A DNA stretch of 64,000 nucleotides from Solen grandis (GCA_021229015.1 CM037777.1:56499957-56563956); one strand, 5' to 3'. Positions 14,849 to 25,866 are shown, numbered from the stretch's first letter. Made by a program: numbers and translations. Notes: generated from the letters alone by a model not told the origin.

Positions 14849-15976
14849 GTATATAGTCCTTATGTTGCGACAATCAAGTGGCTTGAAATTTGGAAATGAT
14901 AAATTGTTTTCCAACTTCAAAGGAATCTTGTAGCTATTATATCATTTTACTTATGGAAATACCTATTTGATTAACTAAGGAAATATTACATTCCAGAGGT
15001 ATGAAAATTGTATAGCGCCTACTGGCTTACATCACACAATTTCATCCATAATATTTTAGCTGCTAACGCATCTTTGTAGAGTTCGTTCGTAATGTATCGT
15101 AACAACACCAGTAAAAAAATTAATAAATATCATATTGCATTTTCTTCATGTAAGATATGTAAAAATTGTCAAATGCCTTAACTGGGGCTCGTCATGCACA
15201 TGTATCTATTGTATAACGATGGCACGAGCAAACAGGTGCACGTATTGCTTGCTCGCTAGAGGGCATTGGAAGTTAATATCTGGTATTCAGATTCCCACGA
15301 CCGATCCTAATACGTTGTAAACAACGTAACATGAAAACTGACTAAAGTCGTTAGAAATGGGTTGCGCTTTACTGGAAACGTGTTAGATATGATCTATATG
15401 GACTGAAAAAGAATACATTGCTAAAAGTTCTCGGATATAATGATCACCCCTCGTAGATTAATCTCCTTGATTTCCAACGGAGAATAGATTAACATTGTAT
15501 AGAATGACACATCATTTATTACAGTGGCTTCAGATTTTGCCAGTAGACAAATAATCAATACATTTTTCATAGAAATATACATATAATCATACTTGGAACG
15601 AACGTGTCAGTAATGAAATTAGATTCAACGGGAAACTCATTTGACGTATAATCATGTTAAATATTGATTGAAAAGATTACAGTAAGGAAGGAAAATACAC
15701 CAACTATGCACATGATAAAGCAGGGTGTGATTTATAAAATAAAAACAATCATTATTTTATTTTGAAAAATAAGTTGAAAAGAAAAAATGCACAATGCATA
15801 TAAATATATCTTTCTGATATTATATCAATAAATATTTTTACAAGACACCATCAACACCACCAACAAAAAAAATGATTATAATTTATCTGATTTACCTTGT
15901 AAATCGGCTTCTCGGCATGTATTTGATTGCTACGCAATAGAGCCCCGAGGAAGAAAATCCAAATCCTCGACTCCAT
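6358..15976 (-). CDS. ITIH-like secreted protein, 5' part (signal peptide and VIT domain), six exons, partial
   Basis: Six minus-strand exons (15976-15896, 12833-12676, 10004-9894, 9303-9189, 7299-7173, 6515-6358) join with matching phases into 250 codons without a stop. Every junction has GT donor and AG acceptor. Residues 1-21 look like a signal peptide (hydrophobic stretch [10 protein letters not shown]). Residues 28-165 match the VIT domain of inter-alpha-trypsin inhibitor heavy chains: [72 protein letters not shown]. The segment [10 protein letters not shown] near residue 240 is the linker that precedes the vWA domain in that family. Known family members are secreted and bind hyaluronan or matrix; that role is inferred here. 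The vWA domain is missing because the gene runs off the left edge; the last donor (GTAAGC at 6357) is intact. Signal peptide plus VIT argues against the cytosolic VIT proteins (VWA5A, PARP4). Confidence 0.92.
7173..7299 (-). CDS. ITIH-like exon 5 (VIT-vWA linker)
   Basis: Acceptor CTATTTCAG and donor GTAAGA bound 127 nt: [20 protein letters not shown], then [20 protein letters not shown] and LG plus one base. In the family this position carries the strand-rich segment just after the VIT domain. Reading past the donor stays open for a further 25 codons, but the GTAAGA donor and exon 6 continuity favour splicing here. Confidence 0.85.
7300..9188 (-). other. ITIH-like intron 4
   Basis: A 1.9-kb intron; degenerate tandem repeats occupy its 5' end next to exon 4. 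Nothing else is recognisable. Confidence 0.75.
8920..9185. repeat. Degenerate tandem repeat in ITIH intron 4
   Basis: Diverged units combine AACCAGGCTC/AACCATGGTC, TTGTTGTAAGTACT and TTTCTTAAGTAACC at spacings of roughly 50-60 bp. It ends at the exon 4 donor. Confidence 0.5.
9189..9303 (-). CDS. ITIH-like exon 4 (VIT domain, C-terminal part)
   Basis: Acceptor CTCTTCAG and donor GTAGGC bound 115 nt. The product reads [19 protein letters not shown], then [19 protein letters not shown]. The V-A-P-x-S-K-V-T-F and Y-x-E-L-L-K-R motifs match the end of the VIT domain in ITIH proteins. Confidence 0.93.
9894..10004 (-). CDS. ITIH-like exon 3 (VIT domain, middle)
   Basis: Acceptor GTTATAG and donor GTGAGA bound 111 nt. 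With the split codon from exon 2 they read [20 protein letters not shown], then [17 protein letters not shown]. The K-E-K-E-V-A-K-x-x-Y-x-x-A pattern followed by G-x-S-A-G is characteristic of ITIH VIT domains. Confidence 0.93.
10075..10108. repeat. (CT)n microsatellite in ITIH intron 2
   Basis: About 16 uninterrupted units, roughly 70 bp upstream of the exon 3 acceptor on the minus strand, where it reads as (GA)n. Confidence 0.9.
10172..10484 (-). mobile_element. SINE family A, minus strand
   Basis: The plus strand shows the tail TGTTTGTTTGTTAATTGGATT, the conserved CCCACCGACAGTATTTCAGT, the CACACCCAGTCATATTATCC body and, at the far end, the reverse B box GGATCGGACCCACGACC. The tRNA-like head is eroded. 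It lies in ITIH intron 2. Confidence 0.8.
12101..12268 (-). mobile_element. SINE family B, minus strand, head lost
   Basis: The plus strand shows ACTTGACTTGGCTATTTGAG, CGCCTCGACAGTATTTCAGT, CGACGTCCAGCTAATTACAG and GAACCACCGACCTACCGC, ending at CTTCCTCACATGAAA. The tRNA-like head is missing. It lies in ITIH intron 2. Confidence 0.78.
12676..12833 (-). CDS. ITIH-like exon 2 (VIT domain, N-terminal part)
   Basis: It is preceded by acceptor TTTCAG and followed by donor GTATGT. The 158 nt encode [20 protein letters not shown], then [20 protein letters not shown] and [12 protein letters not shown], ending with two bases of a split codon. This is the most conserved part of the VIT domain: the beta strands with the F-A-T-T and N-P/E-A-F-I patterns. 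Confidence 0.93.
13350..13458. repeat. Hairpin of about 109 nt with perfect 14-bp ends
   Basis: TATCGTGAGTTACC (13350-13363) is the exact reverse complement of GGTAACTCACGATA (13445-13458). Weaker pairing continues inward (TTCACT and AGTGAA near the centre). It lies in ITIH intron 1. It could be a tiny MITE or a foldback transcript. Confidence 0.6.
14068..14115 (-). repeat. SINE family A tail fragment
   Basis: GTTGTTGGGTTTAACGTCCC, then GTCGATAGTAATTAGCCATT, matches only the 3' end of family A on the minus strand. It lies in ITIH intron 1. Confidence 0.55.
14788..14848. repeat. (CT)n(AT)n microsatellite
   Basis: A long CT run merges into an AT run; the minus-strand open frame across it ([10 protein letters not shown]) is an artefact. 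Confidence 0.92.
15896..15976 (-). CDS. ITIH-like exon 1 (start codon and signal peptide)
   Basis: The ATG at 15976-15974 opens 27 codons, [18 protein letters not shown] followed by IHAEKPIYK, then donor GTAAAT at 15895. The exon ends in phase 0 and exon 2 starts in phase 0. A hydrophobic core followed by small or polar residues fits a secretory signal peptide, cut probably near residue 21. No competing in-frame upstream ATG was seen. Confidence 0.9.
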
Positions 15977-16119
15977 ATTGTAGAGTCACAGCATACCACC
16001 TTAATGAATTATATTCACCGACTTCACGAACCACTTAAATTGGGCTGTCTGGGACAGGCCGGATCTGAAGTGCAACCGGATACAGCTCCGTGACACCGGA
16101 AACAACTAGGTCATACCAA

Positions 16120-16150
16120 GTTGTTTACTGCACCACAGATATATAAAATC
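16120..16150 (-). promoter_or_regulatory. Likely core promoter of the ITIH-like gene
   Basis: On the minus strand a TATA-like run TTTTATATAT lies at 16148-16139. A GTGCAGTAAA initiator-like sequence follows near 16132-16123. This would give a 5' UTR of about 145 nt before the ATG at 15976. Placement is inferred from sequence only. Confidence 0.4.
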
Positions 16151-16338
16151 ATGTGGGAAAAGGAGAGCCCTTGAGTCCTGAATGTTTGGTTCAGGGAGCA
16201 ATGGTCAAGTGGCATTATTTGTCTTATTTTGTTTAGTTACAGACAATTTCGTGTTGGAAAACCATGTTAACATACTTATTTTTAACCAGTATTCAGCCAA
16301 TTTAATGAGCTCAAAGGAAAATTTTAATTATTTAATCT

Positions 16339-16341
<3 letters not shown>

Positions 16342-16371
<30 letters not shown>
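16342..16371. repeat. (AC)n microsatellite
   Basis: About 15 units upstream of the ITIH promoter. Confidence 0.9.
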
Positions 16372-16375
<4 letters not shown>

Positions 16376-16535
16376 ACGTTACCTGGAAAGTAAGAGCATA
16401 TTTTTTATAGATCAATATTGAAGTGTGAATTCAAATGTAACTTCAACAACAATGAAACAATACAGCAAAAAAAATGTAGAGGTAATTAAATACCGGACTA
16501 GTGCCAACATCCATTTCATTTCCGTTTTTGGTACA

Positions 16536-16800
16536 TGTACTCAGCAAGCATGGGTATATCGTGCCGATATCAGTACACTGATATCAGTTTGAGACATCGG
16601 GCCGATATACAGCCGATATCCCAACCTGCAGATCCAGTAGCATAGAGTAAATTGTATCATGAATCCAAATGTAAATATCAACAGCACATATGCATATCTC
16701 GTTGTGCAAGTGTAAATAAACAAGGATTTGTCTATATAAAATTCAGATCGTTTCCACATATCGGTCCTATATCGAGCTGATATCAAAAATTACTTTCACA
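16536..16800. repeat. GATATCGG-type repeat, copy 1
   Basis: Clusters of GATATC and CCGATAT words flank about 100 bp of unrelated sequence. The left end has CAGCAAGCATGGGTATATCG, which is the reverse of the CGATGCTTGCCGGGTAT end of the copy at 21028. Confidence 0.55.
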
Positions 16801-18537
16801 AAGGATGTAACTCTCCTTGGAGTATGGGTTTAAAAAGTAAATAGGAAACAATTTTATATTAATAAGTAGGGAAGATAAATGTGCTAAATCTTTCTAATAT
16901 TTTTATTTGATTTAATATCATTTGTTTAATTGAAACTAAACATTTAAACTAAAAAAAAAATCAAATATTAGCCTCGTTTTGATTTTGACTGCATTCCCAT
17001 GCCACCATGCTCTTTGAGTTTGAATTTTCTTCAGATGTTTGGTCATCTTAACCGGGTAAGTCCATTTAACGTATAAACACAAATGACCATTTAAACCTGA
17101 CCTTAAATACCATTTGATTTTAATATTTTATTCTTGCATGTATGTTAGCATAAGGCAGTTTTTTTTTGTTATGTCATGCGTTTTCGCGACAGTCACTTCG
17201 TAAAATTTGATTGCATCCTAACTTAAAAAAATAAAGAAATAAAACTTGTTGTATATGAGATATCGTACTACATGTTCATATACTGATACACAATCTTGTA
17301 TTGTTTATTTATAAACACTGTAGAGTTTTATTTTGTATACACATTCTTATCCAATTTGACATATATTCAGGGGCCAATTGAGGGAGTAGTTTACCTCGTC
17401 TCCATAGTACATGAATATACAATGGCGTGCCTGGACCCAATTTCGGTATACGCACCATGGCTAGGGTGGGTCTTTGGGCATGCTTCCCCGGGGGAAAATG
17501 CCCCTGGAACGCCGTAGGAGCATTTTAAAGGGTGATAAGTACATACAAAAACTGTAAAATCATAATGAAATATGATAAAAAAAGTATTCATTGAAAAAAT
17601 AAGAAAAAAAAATCAATGTTTTTACATCAGAAAGAATAAAGTTTAAAGTTTGTTTGTACTTTTTGTTTCAAAATAACGGTGTCATGAAATTCTAAACGTT
17701 TGGGAAAAAAAGAAAGATGAAACTGTCGCGATCGTCTTTAAGCGTTCTTATACTGACATTGTGATAAAAAATTTGGGGTACCCGAAATATGTTTACATGT
17801 CCGAAACATTGCGATTATAAACTATAGTATACGCTCCGGGATTGAAATTGAACCTTTCTAGCGTTTGCTTCAATACTGAATCATAGTTAAATAAAAAACT
17901 TTGAATGATATGAATCTTTTTTAAAAACAAGCCAATAATTCAAATGCAGAAATGATTATGGTATTAAGTTTTAAAGTCAATAAAATTAATAGTCTGGTAT
18001 TATAATCAGCACTAAATTGGTAGACATTTTTATATATTTTGTTTTTCACCTCCGAGCTACGAACCCACGTGGAGTGATACTGAGAGGAGTTGTAGACAGA
18101 GTCGTTACCACTGGGCCAACTTTGGAGCCTTAGTGTAAACCGATTTAAAACACCTATAACACTGTCCTTTGTCTAATTAATAAAACGACTCCCTTTCTTT
18201 AGAAAAAATATAAATACTAAAATAAGCTCTGTTTTGAAAACACTGAGTTAGTTATTTGTATTTTGTTGAGCTTCTGGAAGGTAAAATAACTTAGTATGTA
18301 ACATATTTCAGTGAAATAATTAATGTTCAAAGAAATACAGTCATTTTCAGAAAAGACTAATAAATCTAAATATAGAACCAATTTAAAAACCCGTTCGAAA
18401 GATATTACAAGTAGGGTATATAAAGTGTGGATTATGTGAGACGGCAGTCAGACCCAAGTAAGTTTCTGCACAATGCAGACATACCCTAACGTTCGCCGGG
18501 TGCGAACTCGATCGGCCTTTACCGTTGTACGGTTTAG

Positions 18538-19073
18538 GTCTCAATTACAGCATGATCCTGGTCGTGGGCTCTCATGCACAGATTTTACCTTTCTTCTTTC
18601 TTTTTACTATTCCATCTTAAATACCCTTGCTCTATGGTCTCCTCTTTCCCATCTCCGGCTATCTCTATCTCTTCCACTAAAAGCTACATTCACTGTATCC
18701 AGCTCTTAAGCTATTCCCTTTTTCAAAGTCTCTTCCTCTTTATAGCTCTTGCATTTCTTTACTAGTAAAACCTTCATTTTTTTTCTTTCACTATAGTCTA
18801 CCTTTATTCGTGTGTCGAAAAAAAAACGTGTAATGAGAGAAGACAATGGACAAAAATGTCGCTAGTTACTTTGAAAGCGGGTAAGGAATCGCGGATGAGA
18901 TAGAGTGACTGAGATAAGAAAAGGAGAAAGATTTGGAGATAGAAATATTTATAAAAGAGACACTATATAAAAAGAAAAATAAGAATATTGGAGACGAAAA
19001 AAAAAAACGAAAAAAAAAAGTTGAAACCTAAATGCATGGGAGCCCACGACCAGGACCATGCTTTAATTTGAGA
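18538..19073. repeat. Inverted-repeat (foldback) element
   Basis: The left arm AGCATGATCCTGGTCGTGGG (within 18538-18579) is matched by the reverse complement of 19073-19033 (AGCATGGTCCTGGTCGTGGG). The interior is pyrimidine-rich on the left (18590-18790) and purine-rich on the right (18830-19018), so the whole 536 bp could fold back. Confidence 0.65.
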
Positions 19074-19947
19074 CACACACAACTCCAGTGCCTTCAGCGC
19101 TATTATTTGTTGGAACCAATGGATGAGCCAAATATGAAAAATTGGAGCCATGTTTTTTTGTGTTTTTTTCTTCTTTTCATGAGCCATTTAATTAGTCAAT
19201 AATATACAAAAACGCGAATATTTTAACACAAATTAAGGACTCATATACGTATGCATAAGAACAATAAAGATGTTTCAGTGCTTATATAATTCATAACAAC
19301 ATTTTTTTCAAGTAAGTTGATAAAATATTTAAATTGTTTTTGTAGTAAATAATATAATAGTAATATCTTAACACTGTTCATGCTTACATACATGTTGTTG
19401 CATACCTAGCTACGTTTACTTTCTTCATGAATCATTGCAGAAATGAAATAATTAATATCTAAGCCTTCATGCAGATGTTACAGAACATTGACCTAGTCCG
19501 ATCTCAGCTATGTGTAACCATTGAGTTAACAGGTTGGCATATTGAATGTATTTTTAATTACTATTAGAACACATGAAAAAGGCGGGGAAAGATGAGCTGA
19601 TCAAGAAAGTATCGTACCGTAAAATATATACCTTAATGTTGTCTGTAAATTAGCCTGTTTGTGCTTATCGATATGATTTTTGTAATATCGTTCTAGGCAA
19701 ATCCGTTCAAAATAAATTTCTCTGTATCTAATTACGAGGGCAAATATATGCCTTACCCTGGTAAGGCGATGTTTTTTTATAGCGTTTTTGGCGTTTTTAA
19801 ACTTTCGATTTTTCAAATCAATTGTACGCACGTGCGTTAGTGCGTAAGCCCAGGCACGCCCTTGATATAGGTCAGATTGGATTATAAGCCGGATGCCAGT
19901 GTTTGTATATTCACGAATTGATGTTTACTTTTCCTTTCACCTTGCAG

Positions 19948-20075
19948 GCTGTGTGGACATAACTTCAAAACTGCATTGAAACGCCTGCCGAAAGAAAACA
20001 TCTCAAGCAAAGTGCTAGAGAGATATGCCTTCACGGAAAGAAGAGGAAACTTGATGCTGAATAACGTTCGATACA
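19948..20075 (+). CDS. Candidate internal exon of an unrecognised gene
   Basis: Acceptor CACCTTGCAG ends at 19947 and donor GTAAGT begins at 20076. One frame (phase 1 entry) is open across all 128 nt and reads protein-like: LCGHNFKTALKRLPKENISS, then KVLERYAFTERRGNLMLNN. The other two frames contain stops. I do not recognise a domain; the basic, charged composition could suit a nucleic-acid-binding or transposon-derived protein. No upstream exon was found. Confidence 0.4.
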
Positions 20076-20406
20076 GTAAGTTGATTTTTTTTTCAAACCA
20101 ATACTAAGAAATTGTCAATTCAAAGAAAGTATCACATGTCAGCAAACATGTATTTGAAATAAACCATTGTCATTGTTAAGAGAGTGTCTGAGCTATTACA
20201 ACTCCTATAGCTTTGTAATTATAAAATTTAAAGCAAATTAAAGCTGCTAAACCAATAATTCTATACCAATTTACTATCTCGTTAAATGAAAAAGATAATA
20301 AAAATGTCTTCTTCCTTTGAAATAAATTATTAAAAGTGTTGTATAGTCAGTTTGATGCAGCTAATAAGATGTTTATATCAACCTCTTTTGTTTGTGTCCT
20401 GAACAG

Positions 20407-20511
20407 AATGTGGACAGAAAAAAAGTATCAACAAAAACCGCCAGCACTGAAGGTGAGGATGCCTTGAAGGACTGGCTTAAGAGGGGCCAAATACCGGAAG
20501 GAGTCACATAG
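20407..20511 (+). CDS. Candidate terminal exon of the same unrecognised gene, frame broken
   Basis: After acceptor TCCTGAACAG the phase from the previous exon gives KCGQKKS and reaches a TGA within 14 codons. The adjacent frame is open and protein-like (STKTASTEGEDALKDWLKRG, then QIPEGVT) and ends at TAG 20509-20511. The switch would occur in a run of seven A at about 20416-20422, so a one-base homopolymer change (real or a sequence error) could explain it. It may be a pseudogene. Confidence 0.3.
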   Translation, partial: NVDRKKVSTKTASTEGEDALKDWLKRGQIPEGVT

Positions 20512-21027
20512 TAGAAGCAACATTCACTTTTGACTCCAGAACCCCAAAGTTTTCCAGAGATGGTGGAAACAGTGGATACACCATAATTATCTGAAAGACG
20601 ACTTTGATGATTTTTAGTGTGTTTTGTGCATCCACAAAATATCAACAAAGAGACACTAGCTCTATAGTGGAATAGTGAGTTTAATTCCAACATTCGTATG
20701 TGATATGTGCAAACTGAGGCCATGCTGCAAACAAGGCCCATTTGAAAGACAATTTATTCACTAAATGGATTATTACTGTTTGTATATTAAATATATTATT
20801 GATTACAGATGTGTGTAAATATTTTGTTCTCATCATTTACTCTTAAACTTTCCTCACACAAGTGCATGATTGATATTTTTCAATTATTTTTTTTTTGCTT
20901 TAAAAGTCACTGGAGTCTTCAATGATTTGAATCAATGTTCCAACTTATTTTCAGCAAGAAATTGTCTGGTAATTTGTCAACCACTTCACAATTTCATTAT
21001 GTAAGGCCATTTGTTGGGAAATGTATG

Positions 21028-21275
21028 TAGGTCCAATCAAGGCACACCTATATCGGTCAGATATAGGTATATTGATATCCACCCAATATAGGCAAACTGA
21101 TATTGGTCCTATATCGGTCCAATGTCGGATTGATATTCAAAAAGATATCGGGCCGATATAGCATTCACTTTGCAAAAACGATGTTGCCCTGATATTGAAA
21201 ACCGATATTGGTCCGATATACAAAACAATATTGGTCCGATATCGGTCCGATATTCGATGCTTGCCGGGTATAGCA
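21028..21275. repeat. GATATCGG-type repeat, copy 2
   Basis: At least ten near copies of GATATCGGTCC/TATTGGTCCGATAT lie in about 240 bp, with the terminal CGATGCTTGCCGGGTAT. It is inverted relative to copy 1. Confidence 0.6.
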
Positions 21276-23700
21276 GTTGTTTAAATTGTATTCAAAAGTA
21301 CAAAGAATAATTTATGGCCCATTTATGTTTAACATCTCTAATTACTTGACATATTCAAAATTACTTGCGTAAATATTACAAAGAACTATGACATGCATTT
21401 AAACCAATAGAAGATCTGTTTAATTTTTATTATCAAATATCAAGTTATCTAAAGGAAAATATGGCTTATAATTGTTATAAATAAGTGATTCAACTATAAT
21501 ACACATGGCTAATAGTAAAGCCGATGACCATGATATACACGATAACAACGATTATCTTATCAGACAAACGCACTTTGGTTTCAGCTCCAAAAATGGACCC
21601 TTTTGGGTACAAGATTGATTGCATCATTGGATGATCGACCGTTACGAACATTTTCTGAATGCATGACTTCATCAACATCACCCCTCCTCCTCCCGCTCCT
21701 CTCCCTCCTCCACATTATTATCATCATCATAATCGGGAAAACTCGCCAACGGAAAATGTAAACGATGAGAGTATTTTGACATCCATTCCAAATATTAATT
21801 GCGTGATTTGATCACCATTTTCAAAGAGTTTAACTGTTATTTTACAGCTGATATCTGCATATTATGTACCATTTATTTTTAAGTTTAAAATATATCATGT
21901 TATTTTATATTTACTTTTTCATTAAAAATGAATCATTATGAAAAATAATGGGTCTTTAAAAAGTGCTCTCATGGTCCCGATCCAGAGTGATTAAAGCAGC
22001 CATGCCGTAACCTTCATGTCTAATGTTCTGTCATATGTCTCATTAAATTGGTACTTGTTTTTCTCCATGGAGCCAAATTCACAGCAGCAGTTACCTCCTC
22101 TGATCAAAACATTTAAGTAGCGTAACTTGACGTAACCGGTGTGCAGATTGACATGGAGCAGGGCAGCTGGATCCAGTACTAGGATATGTTGTGGTGGTTT
22201 AAACATTTCTTTTAACGACGACAGGAAATACGTACTTAAATACTACTTCTCTGTTGTTTCTGTGTCACACCAGTACATCTTGGAGGTGTAACAATGTGTT
22301 CTCAATTTTCCAACCTTTAATTACCCCTATAGCTTTTTTTTTAAGTATTGCGTCTCTACTTGTTCGGTCCATGATGATGTTCATTCAAAAAGGAGTTTTT
22401 ACCTTAATAAGTTTCATATTAGGTTACATAATCAGGATATTGAGAAGAGCGTTAATGCAATGTTCGTGTTTGAAACAGGAACTTCCTCGATCGAAATTTT
22501 GCAATCTTTACCTTTCATTCAAATTAAATCTGTTCATCAGATTTGATCACGCCTTACACTTGCCTGTCTAACATTTCATATGACCTTTAGCACTCTCTCG
22601 CTCGATGCAGCCATTAAATTATTCAGATATTAAGAGCATGACTGTGAAGTTGAGAAAAAATGCAATTTTATCTTATGATTTTAGATGAGATACTGATATA
22701 TATCAGTGAGATATAATGCATGTCTAACTGTCGGTGATATAGAATTTTTGTTCCCGTTCTGTACATTGAACTTGAAGCGGATAAAGATTTAAATTATTGC
22801 CGTGTTTTGGCGCCATTTTTGGTAATGTCTGACTGGGTTAATGCAAAATCTATAGAAAACAACATAAGATAAAAAGAAAATGTGTTTGTTTTGTAATTGT
22901 ATCACTTCTCGTTGAGACATATTCCATATTCACCAAAAGCAAACAAATATGCTGTATCTATTCTATTCTTAGTTATTATTGGAGTGATAAAGTTCAGGCC
23001 CGTGTTCTCGAAAATAAAAACGGTGCTTAAGTTTGATTTTCATATATTGGTTGTGTTATTCGTTTATCTAATATTTTAAGAATGTCGCATTCCTAAAAAA
23101 AGAAATGAAAAGAACATTTGTAATTTCATGAGCATTTCCATTTACACCAAGCGCTCTCTCTCTCTCTCTCTCTCTCTTGTAATGTAATGTAGATATAAAT
23201 TATTATTATTAAAATATCTTTCGCAAACATTTAGAATATATTTTCTGTGCTGTCTACCAGTATTTAATCACACGTTTGTACATCTGAGGCCTGGTGGCTT
23301 TGTTCATATAAATATGATCACATGCTAAGCTTTTGTAGGTGGTATGACAAGATTGATATAAATATAACTGATAATTTCGTCCACGTTCTCCCATAAAGGT
23401 ATTAATCACTTTTTTTGGAACGACACAAGCAACGTGAGTTCTTAAAAATGTTTCAAGAGTTTGCCAGTAGAAAATGAATCAATATGTCTGTATATCAACA
23501 CACACAAACACACACGCACACACACACACCATTTCATTCGAACAAAAAAGAATGCCAGACGTTTTAATTAAAATCTTGTGCAACTAATATAACGTGTTCA
23601 TAAAAGTTCCAAAATCAATAAACACAATATCAGTAAAAGTACATACAACGACAATTTTATAACACAAATATTGTATTACATAATTGAAAAAATATTTATT
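21276..23700. other. Intergenic, little recognisable
   Basis: A minus-strand open frame at 22206-21991 has mildly protein-like composition but no supporting splice partners or domain. A perfect 16-bp palindrome ACTGATATATATCAGT lies near 22690 and a CT microsatellite at 23155. I call no gene here. Confidence 0.5.
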
Positions 23701-23707
23701 AATTTCA

Positions 23708-23795
23708 GATATCTACGGTGGAATAAAGGGGACATGGAAGATATTTTATAGTTATCACGTTCGCACGCAGTAGTTATCGCGTCCCACCTCTTGGT
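23708..23795 (+). repeat. Subrepeat element (CGTACG type), copy 1
   Basis: ATATCTACGGTGGAATAAAG, then GGACATGGAAGATATTTT, is followed by one or two TTATCACGTTCGCACGCAGT units. The left part matches the reverse complement of 28565-28530. Confidence 0.6.
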
Positions 23796-24664
23796 TTTAA
23801 TTCATTACCATCAATCACATTCTTGCATGGGGAGTTAAATCCCAAAGCAAATACCTGCGCCATGCTTTTGCAGTTGCCTGTTTTTAAAGAATATGAACAG
23901 TTCAAATCCCATATGGTGTTTGGGATTTCAAATTCACCAGGATTTGGATTAGCTTGGTTATTTTATCAAAATGAAAAGAAATTTAACATAATATTTCTGA
24001 AACAAATGTCTGGATATCAAAGTGAAACATCACCTGAGTTTGAATCACTCAAATACACTTTTTTTTCACTCTAAGATCTTTATTTCTTTAACAAATCTAG
24101 ATTTAACTTCAAGACAATGTTAATGTCCATGAGATAAAATATTTGAAATCAGTGTTAATGGCTGTAATATTTAAATGAATATTGGTATATCTGATCTAAA
24201 AGTCTTAGAATTATTTCCTTTGAATTATTGAAGCTTTATTTTCACTTTATATTCTCTCCTCGTTCATTCACATCATTTTAACTCATTTAATTAGAAGTAA
24301 TGTTTATGGCTACAAGGCCTCAGCTAAATTTAATTATATTTAAAATGCCTATTTTACAGTTTCACACTCTATCAATTTCATTTATCAAGCATAAGGGCAG
24401 TGAGGTCCAGTCGTAGGTTACCATTATATGACAATGGAACTGAATTTTGTGAGTTCAAACACCAATTTGGGCAAGAATCTGTCATAGCCTTACACGGTTT
24501 AAGTAATAGCCAAATCCAAGAACTACTGACAAAGAACTTTTTTAATTAAATAGATGCTTAAACTAATAAGCAATCTTTTTGGAACTTTAAACTTTGGTGG
24601 CATAAAATGGATATAAATATATATATATTATATATATAATGATAACCATTGTGTGCAAACTTAA

Positions 24665-24895
24665 TAGTTTCTGGATGCATACGCAGTAGCTATCACTTGC
24701 ACAAGTGATAACTATGTCTAAGCATACGATAACCTTTACCACGCGCAAACGCAATAACTACTGCATGTGAACATTGTAGCTACTGCATGCGTATGCGAAA
24801 GCTACTGCATGCGAACACAGTGGTTGTTGCATGGGGCCTGATATAAAAATTATCTTCCATGTCTCCTTGATGCCATTTTTTTAATATTAATTTAA
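24665..24895 (-). repeat. Subrepeat element (CGTACG type), copy 2
   Basis: Several diverged GCTACTGCATGCGNANNC units of about 20 bp precede ATTATCTTCCATGTCTCCTT and GATGCCA. Its orientation is opposite to copy 1. Confidence 0.6.
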
Positions 24896-25519
24896 TGGTG
24901 CAAGGTATACCAGGAAAATATATGATATGCAAAAAAAGGGGGACATTTTTACTATTTCACCAGTCCAAATAATATTCTTATTTTTGCGAACAACAGTGTA
25001 ATAGTCACCCATTTCATTTTATAAGTTGATTGTAGGTTGTGTAAAATCTAGTTTACAAAAGCTGCTATTTACTATTTCTCTTTATGGAACAGAATTAGGG
25101 CAAAAATTGCATCTCGCCGTCTTACAAGTCCATGTTTACACGTGACATTCTGCCTTTGCCATACAGACAAGTGGTATGCTGTATTATGTTAAGTGCGTTT
25201 ATCAATGCTGTCTACTGACTAATGCTCTTGTGTATCTTGCATCAGTAAATGATTAGGCTTTCATGTGTCATAATTTGATGCTGTTATATTTTAAAGTTTT
25301 GTTGAGCTGCATGTCAATGTGACATTTGTTTTACATTTAATTGTTTAAACTGCCTCATTTGGGGCAGAATAATCAAAGAGAAGTTAATTCGTAGAATCTA
25401 AATCCTGCGTTTCGTTTTTACTCAGGGGAGGAAACTGAATACTCGGAACTCTGGGAAAGTAATATGATCATAACAGAAGTTGAAATATAATAAATGTATG
25501 ACAGTTTGACTTTTTTTAT

Positions 25520-25815
25520 GGGGGGGGGGGGGGGGTGGGGGGGGGGGTCCGGGGGCTTGCTACCCTGGCAAACGACGGGGATGCAATCTGAGTGGTATGT
25601 GAGGGAAAAATGGTTGCTTTTTTTAAGTAAGATAAATGTATTATATATTAAAATCTAAGCTTTGGGCTAAATAGTTTTATTATCACTTAGGGTAATTTTT
25701 AGGTGTGTGTGTGTGTGGGGGGGGGGGGGCATAGCCCCTTGGAAAATATTTTTTCTAGGAGGACGGAGATGCATTCTGAGGGGCATCTGAGGGAAATTTG
25801 GTAGATAATTTTTTT
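25520..25815 (+). repeat. Two diverged copies of a guanine-tract-headed repeat
   Basis: A guanine run (25520-25547) is followed by GATGCAATCTGAGTGGTATG and GAGGGAAAAATGG. A second run (25720-25729) after (GT)n is followed by GATGCATTCTGAGGGGCATC and GAGGGAAATTTGG. The copies are about 200 bp apart. Confidence 0.6.
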
Positions 25816-25866
25816 TTCTCAGTTTTTGACAAGATTCCTGTCCCACGACCCTCTTGTCATTGTAAT

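Larger units (their letters stand above)
12834..15895 (-). other. ITIH-like intron 1
   Basis: A 3.1-kb intron with the 13350 hairpin, a SINE A tail fragment (14068) and the CT/AT microsatellite. No coding signal. Confidence 0.75.

Noticed and set aside
20373..20741. Minus-strand open frame of 122 codons
   Set aside because: Antisense to the candidate terminal exon, no start context or domain, Cys/Ser-rich composition typical of chance frames.
21991..22206. Minus-strand frame of 71 codons with somewhat protein-like composition
   Set aside because: No domain, no convincing splice partners, no neighbouring exons; kept only as a note.
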